Assembly: GCA_009869945.1 (NCBI GenBank)
Contig: WIXG01000436.1
Span: forward strand, 1 to 56,653
Direction of reading: 5' to 3'
DNA: 56,653 nt
Source of the DNA: Mesaphorura yosii
Lineage: Eukaryota > Arthropoda > Collembola > Poduromorpha > Tullbergiidae
Translations under genes and position numbers: made by a program
In this document: positions 11,591 through 27,742 of the stretch, piece after piece
Layout: every line of letters begins with the position of its first letter
How positions within the stretch are numbered: position 1 is the stretch's first letter
Notes under the pieces: model-generated
The model's database searches: none
Seen by the model: the letters and a program-made list of their open reading frames with translations, nothing else
Told to the model about the DNA's origin: nothing

Positions 11591-13646
11591 TTAAAGTATT
11601 TTCTGCAACCCAATGACTTTCCATTCCATTAGCAATTTGATTCCTGCAATCAACACTCCCAAACTGAAGGCCACTGCTACAGCCAAGCACCCGTATCCGA
11701 ACACGTAGAATGCCGTTTGCAAATTGGAATCCAATGACAAACGCTCGAATGCATTCGCCAATCCCTTCCCGAGTCGACGCATTTCTTGGACTTCAGCCTG
11801 CCAAGTTTTAGGATACTTAACGTTGTACCACTTTTCTCAGATGTGATAAGTCTCTGAAGAGATCACCCACTGCAGGCAATTGTACACACTCCAGGTTACC
11901 TTGCCCATTTCGTTATGCCGAAACTGGTAGGTGGTTATTTTTTGGTCGACGAGGTCGTCAACTCTCAGCAGAGTTTTTCCAGTACTCATTTTAAGATACT
12001 CTGCAAAATCATCCATTTCTTCTCCGGTTTCCAAAATCGATGTCTTGTGACACAGTGGAATCGCTTGCACAAACGCATCTGTTTGATTAGGAAGCAGATT
12101 CAGCTCCTCGCGGCCGTTCATGTCTTACATTGTTGCGAACGCTGCTGAGTTCGGAATTTTATTCGAATTTGTCTCGTTGGTTTGCACGGCAAGGTGCACA
12201 CAGCCCACGTCTGTATGTCCTCGCGTGATATTCCAAACTCCAGCATTTTAACGAAGTCTGGACAGCTGAACCACGAGAAGCCAGTGTCACTCGTCTTGTG
12301 ACAGTCCCTCATTTGGTGAACGTCAACCTGCAGGTCTTCATAAAATCTGTACATATGGGCGTTCATCGCTGAGTAATTGAAATTTTGACCCTGTTCGTGC
12401 ATAAAATGAGGTTTATCATAAAACTAATACAGCATTCCAAATACAAATAACGAAAATAACCGGTTTCAGTGTACCTGATAAGGTTCCGGTAGTGTATGGC
12501 GGTATTACCCGCTGGTAAATCCGGAACCCATCCAGCTCGGTCAGCCGATGCCATTTTGATATCGATGGAATGGGGCTGGAGAGCTCTGCGATGAATAAGC
12601 CACGATAGGCACCGAACAAAATTACTGACATGAGAGTCCGAAGACCGAACGTCAGAATGAAGCGTGTGAACACGATTTTCTGGGTCGTAATTTCCCGTCT
12701 AACGGTTGGAGGATAGCCAATTAGGACGGGAAAACCCGAAAACTGAAGAGTGTATCCCAATTCTGACCGATTGTGCGTTCCGCTCTGGTGCACATCACCA
12801 ACATCATCATGAAGGTAATGAGACATACGGTCGCCAAACATGCACGCCATGATGCCGTGTCGTAAGGTCCCAAGAAGAATTTGTAGTTTTGGCTCTTGTA
12901 GCTTCCGTCGCACGTACGGACGTACGAGTCCTCTTTATCGATCACGATCACGCTGAACGTTGCCTGAACAAAGGATGAGTCTATATTTCTTGTTGCGATC
13001 CAGGTAAAGCGATTTCCAAGCCAATTTCTGATTGACACATCTTCCTCGCCATAATCTGGGCAACGAACGCCCCGCATCTCAAACTGAATTTCCTCAGCTG
13101 CGACCCAAACCTTGACTTCCACGAATTTGTCCAAATGGCAAATGTTGCTGGAAACTTCACGTATACGCTGTGGAAACTTCACGTATACGCTGTGGAAACT
13201 GGAGTCGAATTTTCCGATCTTCCCTCGCAATCCCAGACTCCGATATAATTTAGTATTCGCTGCAACAAACTCATGTAGGTCTCGTCGTCTAGCGGTTCGT
13301 TGTGCTGCGGCATAAGAATGATCAGACGGTCGGCCAATTTCAGTTGAAGGTGTCTGCCGGGGAGTTGAAACGCAAGGTCCCTGTTTTGGACAACTTTAAC
13401 CGAGATTGGACGTTCTGGCAGATCGAGCTGTATGTTGGAGTCGTTGAGCACTACAATGACGTCAACCCAATGATCGCGGAACTCGTTCGTAAACAAATTC
13501 AGTTGAGGAATGAATACGATTGGCCAGGCTTCACTTGCACGTGGCACAACGAACACTGAGGAGTGTTGAGGCAAGGCAAAGGCGGCGCAGAGAGCCGCCA
13601 CTGCCAAAATCAGCTTTGAAGATTTAGGTAAGCAACAGCAACCCAT
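11591..13646 (-). pseudogene. Ionotropic receptor pseudogene, tandem relative of the 7.4-10 kb gene
   Basis: Pieces in order align with the intact neighbour: signal peptide and N-terminus from 13646 (MGCCCLPKSSKLILAVAALC), ligand lobe with EEIQFEMRGVRCPDYG, pre-M1 NYKFFLGPYDTASW, M2 with FGLRTLMSVILFGAYRGLF, SPIPSISKWHRLTELDGF, and M3 SNLQTAFYVFGYGCLAVAV. It is broken in many places. About 150 residues of the N-terminal domain are missing and a 22-bp tandem duplication (13151-13194) sits at that junction. There is a frame break between M1 and M2 near 12750, a gap in the second ligand lobe, a TAA at 12125-12127, and a TGA at 11837-11839 where the neighbour has Trp in SIWEKW. Some breaks could be small introns, but the two in-frame stops and the deletion cannot. 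Likely non-functional. Confidence 0.8.
13151..13194. repeat. 22-bp perfect tandem duplication inside the receptor pseudogene
   Basis: The unit at 13151-13172 (GAAACTTCACGTATACGCTG plus TG) is repeated exactly at 13173-13194. Being 22 bp it shifts the frame. It lies where the middle of the N-terminal domain is deleted relative to the intact paralogue. Confidence 0.85.
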
Positions 13647-14321
13647 TGACTAAGTTGAAGTGCGCCCGAACATCATGCACAAGCTTCGTCGAGGAATGAT
13701 ATTTAGAGTAACAAAATCTTGCGGCAATCGGAAAGTCAGGAGTCCAAATCTATGAAATCTGCCCACGAATCCAATTACGGTGTCCAAAATAGTGACCTTT
13801 CACACTTTGTGCATGTGTTTATAATTCAAGCTCAAGCTGAAGTAGATCGTGACGCAAGGGGACGCACTTCGAATCCAATCTCTGAAGTACAATTCTCATA
13901 AAAGGTTCAAGTAATTCAGAAACTTCTGAAATTGACCAGTAGAAATATCAAATCATAAACTTAAAATCCGATTCATGATAAATGCGTGCGACTGATTGGG
14001 TAATAAAGTTGCAACGATTCCCAAAATTCCGATTGATTCATCATTGGAGACAGGGACCAACGAATACACGAAGTTATACTGTTCAAGACGTCACGCCACA
14101 TGCGACTGTAATAATTTTGCAAATGTTTAAATTTGTGATGTCGCATGTCCCTCGGTTCTTTCCCTTTCCCGACCATTCTAAAAGCGATAAGGCCAATAAA
14201 ACAGTAGTGCCAGTTCAAACTTCACACCACAACTGCGCTCATTAACTTTTTCTGCCTTTCTCTTCCAGGCTGAGTGTAAAACCTTCGTAAATCTGATCTC
14301 AAGACTAGAGTAAATACTAGA
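13647..14321. other. Intergenic between receptor pseudogene and gustatory-type gene
   Basis: About 675 bases between two diverging chemoreceptor loci. It should hold both 5' regions. I see no coding signal or repeat. Confidence 0.5.
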
Positions 14322-15653
14322 ATGGCTAAATTTCGATTCCCTGAAGCGATTCACCGGATACTCGCTGGAAGATCAGAAGAATGGACTTACTTCATGTTCG
14401 CCATGGTGTTCCACATTTTCAACTTCCTCCGCGTGACTCCACTGACGTGGAACAGAACAAAGAACCTCCTAGAAAGCTCCTGCAACCGGTCATTGGCGTG
14501 GAGAAGTTGGAAGCTCGTGATGGGCATCGTGATCTTCATCGCCATTCTCAACATTGTACAAAGCTACGCAAAAGTTCATGGAGACAAGCATGCACAATTC
14601 GATCAAGTGTTGGTTACCTGGAAGCTTCTGGAATGCTTTATATACCTTATTTTTGGAAGCTTGGCTATTGACAGCCTTTGGCACACGAAAATCTTTCCCG
14701 GTGTCGTGAACACAGTGCTTCGGCTTTATAAGACCGTCATCGGTAAGAGCCCAAGGATGATACGCATTTCTCCATGCAATTATAAGCCGCAAACATGAAG
14801 ATTTTCCACAGGCAGGTTTGGAATCCAGCCTCAAAGCGGGAAATTGACGGCTCGAGAACATTCGACTTGCACGTTCTTCGTTCTGCTCTCCCAAATGTGG
14901 GTGTGGACACTTCCGACGTTTGTAGTCTTCGTGTACGTCGTGCGATGTGACCTGACGGCGCTTTCGCAGATACTCCCTCTCTGTGACGGTTCTCACCACA
15001 TCTCTTGGCTGATCGTCCCCTTCTGGAGTCTCATTCTTGGAGCGCTGACGATAGTGCTGGCTCAAATCGCTGTCCTGTACGTGACCATTCTCATCCCGGT
15101 CATCATCTACATGAATCGTCTGATCCGGGAGCTTGGAGCCTCCGACGAATTCGAGGAGGCTGGCAAACCAGCAGCAGCAGCAACAACAACGAAGCCAGCA
15201 CTACGAAATCCTGAAAACTTCATCCACTTTTATTGCTGTCTCTTTCTTTTCTCAGGTCTCCTCAATGAAGTCATTTTCGTGATAATGCCTTCCTGCGTCT
15301 CATTCATCGCCATGCTGATCCCGATCTTGGCGTTTCTCCTGATTCGGGCTCAGCTAAGCATCCTCTTCCAGGCGATATTCACATTTTCCCTTGTCTGCCT
15401 CAGCACGAACCTGATTATCATCCTCGTCACGGGAGCCGAGATGTCGACGAGGTTGGCCGAGCTGAAGGAAAAGCGACAGAAGAGATGCAAACATCCCACA
15501 AAATACCTGCTGCTGAGGTTCAGGGCGTGCGCCCCCATCAAACTGTACGTGGGGAATTTCACGACGATTAATCGATTCACACCTTTAGTAGTGTTTTACC
15601 GAATTGTCGAGCTTCTCGTGACTTTATTTTGTGTATATCCAAAAGTGAAGTAG
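14322..15653 (+). CDS. Gustatory-receptor-like seven-helix chemoreceptor
   Basis: Two exons, 14322-14742 (donor G/GTAAGAG) and 14812-15653 (acceptor CCACAG), join in phase to 420 aa, the usual size of arthropod gustatory receptors. Hydrophobic segments: residues about 25-40, 64-80, 96-115, and after the splice about 158-180, 195-230 (two), 270-325 (two) and a last one near 395-412. The C-terminus, RACAPIKLYVGNFTTINRF followed by a final helix, has the spacing of the conserved end of gustatory receptors (basic residue, G-x-F, start of TM7). The canonical TYhhhhhQF motif is not intact. Such receptors are ligand-gated cation channels with an intracellular N-terminus. Next to ionotropic receptor loci, which suits a chemosensory role. 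Family placement rests on layout, not close identity. Confidence 0.6.
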
Positions 15654-18580
15654 ACACGTAATAGATTAAATTATTAATCTTGTCAAATTGCATTGAAACT
15701 GATTGCTTTTGCAATCGCAATCGCGTTCATATTTAATCGGCACTCAAGTGGTTTCTGCAATCGCCTTTCCAGGCGGCATTCGGCACATTGATAGAATTTC
15801 ATTGCTCTTCAGTTCATCGATTTACCAACGAAAAAATTCAAAGTTCGTATGGGAGCTTTTCCGCGTGTTATGCAACCGCCGATTAAAATTGAAGACAGGA
15901 TTTGACGTTTGATTATTTACGATTATGCAATCGCAATCACGGACGGTCGACACGATAGCCTAACATTCGACGTACTTAAATGGCGAAGAAACTAAGACTT
16001 GACGGAAGTCTGACCTAAGCGTGTCGCACGTCTTCGTGATTACAAAACTCAATTTATTAACATGAGTCTTCGTGATTCGTGATTCGCCTCGTAAACCCAA
16101 CATTAGCTTAAATGCTTAAAATTCTTGTGCGTAGACGAATGGCGATTTGCGATTGGAAAGTGTTACGAAATAAAATATGAAATTCTTATGCCATGCGAGC
16201 CGATTATAAATATGGTAAATTGGAAAACTTGGTTATGGCTTCGCGGCGACTGGCGACTGTAATTGTCATTAAGTTTCTCTTTTTCATTTCGAGTTGCAGC
16301 AGACGTTAACCCACGGACGCAAAATACATCAACAATGTGCAATGATCGTTAAATACACAAGATCTTCACAGCCTGAGCCTGAACTAACTCAACTAAGGCA
16401 GTTTGGGTCTGTTTGGGCTTCAGCAAAGAGAAAATTGCATCTGTTCAGTTAGAAAAAGCTTTAACACGTAGCCAAATAACCATGCTTGCAACCGAGGAGT
16501 CTCAATGGCTACGCCAAACTTTGCTTGCCTTGCCGTGCTCGAGGAGCCATTGAGACTCCTCGCATGCAATCTTCTGATATATGAATAATCTGAAGCTTGA
16601 AGCAGCTTAGTAGCTTAATAAGATCTCACATTGGAGCGACTGATAACGGAGTTTCATTTTTTTAAGGTCCCAGTCTCGTACACAAGCGCGTAGCAGCGCA
16701 GCGGTGAGATAGTACAAGATGCAATGATTCTCTCTTTTTAGTCGTACGCTTGAGCTATGTTTTGGTTTTAAGTTTCAAAGGCCTTGCCTTGCAGGCTAAC
16801 GAACCCATTCGCATTCGTCCCACTGAACGAGTGTAGCAGCCATCAGCAAGACAGCTCATCCTGCCAGTGCCAAGACACAATAATCAACAATCAGAAAGAC
16901 AGTCTTAAGAAGACAGCAGCAGCAGCCGCAGCAGTTGAGTTTAAGCAGCGAACGAGCCAAAGTCAAGTCAAGTCGGCCGCCATCGACTATCGACGGTTGA
17001 CACACATTAGGGCGATTAACTAACTGGTAATCATCTTGAAACTAACAACTGTATTGTTCCATTAACTGTTTAACTGTGTCAGTGCCGTGATTAGACTTCA
17101 ACCTTTGACACGCCACACGCGAAACTGAAAACTGGGTCAATGAAGAGCCGAACACTTGCTTTTTGGATTGTTTGCCTTTTTTGATGTGGTCGACTGCCTG
17201 GAGCCGATAATCATCACATCATATCGTAGCCGTGGCCATAGCCGTGGCCGTAGACTAGCGCTTAATTATTCAACCACACTTTGATCAGCGTTCATTAAGA
17301 TTGCCCACCAATTAGCGTAATCGTCATCTCAGCCTCAGCCCGTGTGCAATTGTGATAAGTGATAAGACTAACGCGTAAGCAATTACAGGCAAATCAAGGT
17401 GCGTAACACCAACTGCCAGTGTCGAGCACCAGCATCGGCTAAATTCAAGAATCAATATTGTATCAACTGGTTATATAATACAATTAAATCCTGCGTTGTA
17501 TGTGGAGGACAGATGGTGAATAGCCGACAAGGCAGCCGCGAGCCACAGCACAATGCAGGCGAAAGATTTTCATTGAAGACACGGCTTAAAGTAAGTTGGC
17601 TGGCTATTTTAAGCACAATCACGATTCATTGTTCGTCATTCGCATTCGCAACAGCTCGACTTCAAGGAACTTTGATTTAATTCGTACTTTCATTTTAATC
17701 AAGGAGTCAGCCAGCGAACCAGCTGGCAGGCAGCTTCGTTAGCCCAAATTTGAAGTCTGTGACGACGTCGTTTTCCTGAATCTGCATCCGTTTGTCGCTG
17801 CCGCATTTTAACGACACACCGACACGCGTCAGGAAGAAATCTGCGACAGTGTGCCAAAAAGAAAACTGCAAAGTGTCAATTTGGAGAGTGCTCGCCGAAG
17901 TATGAATTATAATGAATAATTACAGCTTATCAAGACTCATGTGCACTGACCTTGCAGAAGAATTGCTTCCTATCCTTCCTGAGCCGCATGCATGCGTGAG
18001 TAACCTCGCTAAGAGTTAAACCAGCAAAAAATTGACAACCACAATAGCATCAGCTATTAGCGTCAGCGTCATTGACTGGGCCCAGTTTCAGCTTTCAGCG
18101 TTCATATTCGTGCAGCTTCAGACGTTCACATCGAACGGTGGACGCCAGCAGGAAATTACAACAAAAACTAACTCCCGTAATTGCGGCGCGACCAGTGAGA
18201 CTGGAGACCACGTCAGGCATAAATTGCAATTTGACCCATTTTTTCACACATTCACATTACTCAAGTGTTGAAATAATTTTACGATTCAATTCGACGTGCT
18301 GATGCTCACGAAGCTCTCAAGACTTTTACTATTCTCTCATAAGCCATAACTGGTTTTTATGAAATGTGAACCTGAACTTGTTCAGTGGTCTGTTGACGTC
18401 TTTTGAAATCACACGTTTTTGTCTGTCTACGCCATCAACGTTGAGCTACGCTGTGGGCAGTGTGTATTCTTCATTGTACTCTGACCGAGTGCAGTAAGTG
18501 TCTCAGTTTGCTCCAACGCTCCACGTGAAATGAAGTGACCTGTAATCAGAAGATCGATCAGTGAATTAATCAGCAGCAAA
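15654..18580. other. 2.9 kb non-coding region upstream of the esterase
   Basis: No open frame here has a splice pattern or protein motif I can support. Short Gln/Ala-rich frames near 16.8-17.0 kb come from CAG-type runs. It holds a strong long-armed hairpin (16487-16568) and an imperfect GTAGCCGTGGCC repeat near 17226-17256. Probably the 5' region of the carboxylesterase gene. Confidence 0.5.
16487..16568. repeat. Long-armed hairpin (24-nt arms, 34-nt loop)
   Basis: GAGGAGTCTCAATGGCT at 16494-16510 pairs perfectly with AGCCATTGAGACTCCTC at 16545-16561. The pairing extends outward seven more positions with two mismatches (arms 16487-16510 and 16545-16568). The loop is about 34 nt. Arm length, few mismatches and loop size are compatible with a microRNA precursor, but equally with a small foldback repeat. 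Confidence 0.6.
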
Positions 18581-24843
<6,263 letters not shown>

Positions 24844-25332
24844 TTATGGTTTAGATTCTACGATTCTACCGAAAGCTAAGGCTCAGTACCAAAGTATTAT
24901 TAGCGTAAGTAAGCCAGCCAGTAATGGCAATGTGATACTGATACGATAAGCTAACTTGTGCCACGATGATACGTTTCAATTTCCATGCCGTAACGCAAAT
25001 GCAATGTAGGATTAAGCCATACGATTTAGATTTGTAAATGATTCTTGTTACTTGCTCAATTTAATATAGATGCTGCAATAAGAAGGGATTAATTAATCCA
25101 AAGCTAATGGATGTTAGTAATTTACTATCGTCCATTAACTTCGAATTAAACCACTTGAAATCTTGTACACACATCATTCATCTCGTCTTTGTTCCATCGT
25201 TGCACTTTAACTAACTCGCATTAGCAGCTTGATTACTATTTCATGCATATTTATCAGCTGTTGGCTCGAATTTCAAGCCTTCAATTTTTCAGCTGCGAGA
25301 ATTTCATTCCTATTTGGTTCCCAGGCTCCAGC
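24844..25332. other. Intergenic between esterase and Cys-rich peptide gene
   Basis: AT-rich, with the esterase 3' UTR and the 5' region of the next gene. No gene seen. Confidence 0.5.
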
Positions 25333-25855
25333 ATGGAACCGATTCGACTCCAGTTCGCCTTGTTCATTTTTATGATCTTAATTTACGCCGAGTTCAGTCA
25401 TTCTTCACAGCAACATCGGCGATACCCTCAAATAATCACGTACGATGGTCAGCACCAGGTCGCAGCTGATTCCACAGTGAATTGTACGACCGTAACGACG
25501 ATGCGAGTGTGCACGGCCGCCTGCAACGAACCATCAAGCCTGATTTATTCCGCAACGTTCTGCGACCCTCACAGCGGAGTCTGCATATGTGATTGCAGAG
25601 ACGTAAGCCTTTCTAGCTAGTTTTATGCCTGAATTCTGCCGAAGGTTCGGAACTTCGATTTAATTGTATTTTTGTACTCTTTTCCTGTAGGCAATGAGCT
25701 CAGATTGTGAGCATGACCCCGACTCAGACTGTAATCTGTTTTGCGAGACGCAGAATCCCAATCCTGATCTGTACTGGTACGTCGGAGCAATCTGTGAGGT
25801 GGAGGCAATTGCGAGGAAGGCGTGTGGATGTTTCTGCGTGCCAAAATCCGGATAA
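25333..25855 (+). CDS. Secreted peptide with two seven-cysteine CS-alpha-beta-like modules
   Basis: Two exons, 25333-25602 (GTAAGC) and 25691-25855 (CTGTAG), phase 0, 144 aa. Start taken at ATG 25333, because MEPIRLQFALFIFMILIYAE is a clear signal peptide; the frame is open further up. The mature part has two modules with the same cysteine order. Module 1: C51, C60-x3-C64, C77, C84-x-C86-x-C88. Module 2: C96, C104-x3-C108, C125, C135-x-C137-x-C139. C-x3-C, then a C (in module 2 within G-x-x-C), then C-x-C is the frame of cysteine-stabilised alpha-beta peptides (defensins and relatives), with one extra cysteine each. The intron falls between the modules, which suggests exon duplication. Likely extracellular and defence-related, but activity cannot be read from sequence. 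Confidence 0.72.
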
Positions 25856-25957
25856 AAATCAGAGTGATCAGAGTAACATTACGCTTCGCACAGTCCCTAA
25901 CCAAACTTGGCAAACAGGCGACCTTCATTCACCCTGCAACTTGAAACTGAAAGCCGG

Positions 25958-25963
25958 AATAAA
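25958..25963 (+). terminator. Poly(A) signal of the two-module Cys-rich peptide gene
   Basis: AATAAA 103 bases after the stop codon and about 120 before the next gene starts, on the same strand. Confidence 0.5.
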
Positions 25964-26081
25964 GATTTGTGGACACAAGTGCCCGACTGACTGCGAGCTC
26001 CGCTTGTGTCAATCATTCATTCAATGCGTTGATTCATTCCACCTCAAATTGCTGAGGTAAACAGAACTGACATGCTTAAGC

Positions 26082-27716
26082 ATGAAATTCTGGATCGTTA
26101 TCTGGTTTTCGTTGTACCTTTCGACCTCGTCGTTGTCGGCTATCATCGATTGTGGTGATAACGTAACCTCCAAGTCGAAGTCGAAGTACGTCAATTTATT
26201 CAGTTTCTTACCCGCACCGCCAGCATCAGCAGGAAAGGATACACTCGCCCACAAGCTCCCAGCCCTCCACAACTGCGTAACCAGTGCAGGCGTTAACCCA
26301 GCCGCCCTTGTGCGCCACGACTCAAAGTCACAAATTTATAAACGGCTCAACCACCAATGGAATGAGTATCCTGAGATCAAGAACCCCAACGCTTTTCTTG
26401 TTGTGCAAACTGCAGCGGACATTCAAGCAGCCGTACGATGTGGCCGCCAGCTGAACATTCGGGTCGTTCCGAAAGGAGGAGGACACTCTTTCGAAAAGTA
26501 TTCGTATGGGGACGCAAATAGTTTGGTGCTCGACTTGCAGCTGCTGGACACGGTGAGAATTGATCATGCCGCGGGCACGGCAGATGTTGGATCGGGCACA
26601 CTGTTGGGGCCTTTGGCGTGGAAACTGTACGCGAATGGGTCCGAATACGGAATCCCTTCAGGCCTCTGTCCTTCCGTCGGGATCCCCCTGGCGCTTGGAG
26701 GTGGCTTTGGAAATCTACCACGGTACTTTGGGCTCACGTCGGACGCAATCGTCGAGCTTGATTTGGTCACTGCAAACGGAGACCTGCTGACTGTTAACGA
26801 GGACAGGAACCCAAACATGTTCTGGGCTCTGCGTGGAGGTGGCGGGAGTGCGTCGTTTGGAATTGTAAGCCGCTTCAAATTTAAACTCAGGAAAGCCCCA
26901 GTCAAGATTGTCTACAACCTCACATTTTACGAGCACTCAGAATTCGTGCCAATTTTCAGAGTTTGGCAGGATTTGATCGCCAATCCCGATCTGCCTGAGA
27001 CAATCAATTCGGTGCTGATGGCTAACCAGACGCATGTGACACTGGAATTCGTCGACGTCCACGCTACGCAGGAGTCATTGTCATCTCAAATTGGTGATAT
27101 TCTCAAGAAATTCCCGACTGCAGGCAAAATTAGCGACTCCACCGCAGCCGTGACGTATCCAGAGTACTTGCAAAAGACAGTATTTCCAAGTCCAGAATTC
27201 TACAAATTGCGCATTCCAGCAGATCTCCTGACAATCGACCGCGAGAGTTTTGCGCCAACCTTCACGAAGACAAAGTCCTTCTTCTCCGGCCCGCAGCAAC
27301 TCACGTCGGCCCACGCGTTGTCCCGGCTCGCCCATGCGCTCAGATCCATGCCAAAGGGAGGCAGTCTCGTGATGGAAGCATTCGGCCCTGGAAGCGTCAT
27401 AAATTCCGTCCCGCCGAACGCCACGGCGTTTGTACATCGCGACAGTCTTTACCATGCCACGGTGGGCTACACTGGAACTAGGTTCGATTATGAGGCTGAA
27501 GGCGGAGGCAAGCAGTGGTTGGGCAGCTTTCATGCCCTGGCGATGAGGCTCCTGAACCACCGCGAGTCCTACCAGAATTATGCAGACGCCGACGGGGACG
27601 GCAGGCTGCGACTGTATTACAGGGCGAATTTGGGCAGACTTGTGGCCATCAAACGGGCAGTGGATCCAGGCAACTATTTTCGGAGCCCCGAGTCGATTCC
27701 GCTGGTGTTTTCTTAG
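26082..27716 (+). CDS. Secreted berberine-bridge-type FAD-linked oxidase, intronless
   Basis: One uninterrupted frame of 544 aa. Residues 1-20 form a signal peptide (MKFWIVIWFSLYLSTSSLSA). The FAD-binding (PCMH-type) domain covers about 95-275. His135 in KGGGHSFEKY and Cys196 in GLCPSVGIPLALGGGFG are the two residues that bind FAD covalently in berberine-bridge-like enzymes; LRGGGGSASFGIVSRF is the conserved flavin-site motif. The C-terminal end (YYRANLGRLVAIKRAVDPGN, then YFRSPESIP) is the BBE domain closing helix and loop. Family members oxidise alcohols, sugars or alkaloids with O2 as acceptor, making H2O2. They are common in fungi, bacteria and plants and scattered in arthropods. The lack of introns beside intron-rich genes suggests horizontal transfer. 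Several N-x-S/T sites fit secretion. Substrate not predictable. Confidence 0.88.
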   Translation: MKFWIVIWFSLYLSTSSLSAIIDCGDNVTSKSKSKYVNLFSFLPAPPASAGKDTLAHKLPALHNCVTSAGVNPAALVRHDSKSQIYKRLNHQWNEYPEIKNPNAFLVVQTAADIQAAVRCGRQLNIRVVPKGGGHSFEKYSYGDANSLVLDLQLLDTVRIDHAAGTADVGSGTLLGPLAWKLYANGSEYGIPSGLCPSVGIPLALGGGFGNLPRYFGLTSDAIVELDLVTANGDLLTVNEDRNPNMFWALRGGGGSASFGIVSRFKFKLRKAPVKIVYNLTFYEHSEFVPIFRVWQDLIANPDLPETINSVLMANQTHVTLEFVDVHATQESLSSQIGDILKKFPTAGKISDSTAAVTYPEYLQKTVFPSPEFYKLRIPADLLTIDRESFAPTFTKTKSFFSGPQQLTSAHALSRLAHALRSMPKGGSLVMEAFGPGSVINSVPPNATAFVHRDSLYHATVGYTGTRFDYEAEGGGKQWLGSFHALAMRLLNHRESYQNYADADGDGRLRLYYRANLGRLVAIKRAVDPGNYFRSPESIPLVFS

Positions 27717-27736
27717 CCTGGCCATGAATAAGAGTG

Positions 27737-27742
27737 AATAAA
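27737..27742 (+). terminator. Poly(A) signal of the FAD oxidase gene
   Basis: AATAAA 20 bases after the stop codon on the same strand. A very short 3' UTR. Confidence 0.55.

Noticed and set aside
16784..17023. Gln/Ala-rich plus-strand frame
   Set aside because: Comes from CAG-type repeats, with no splice or homology support.
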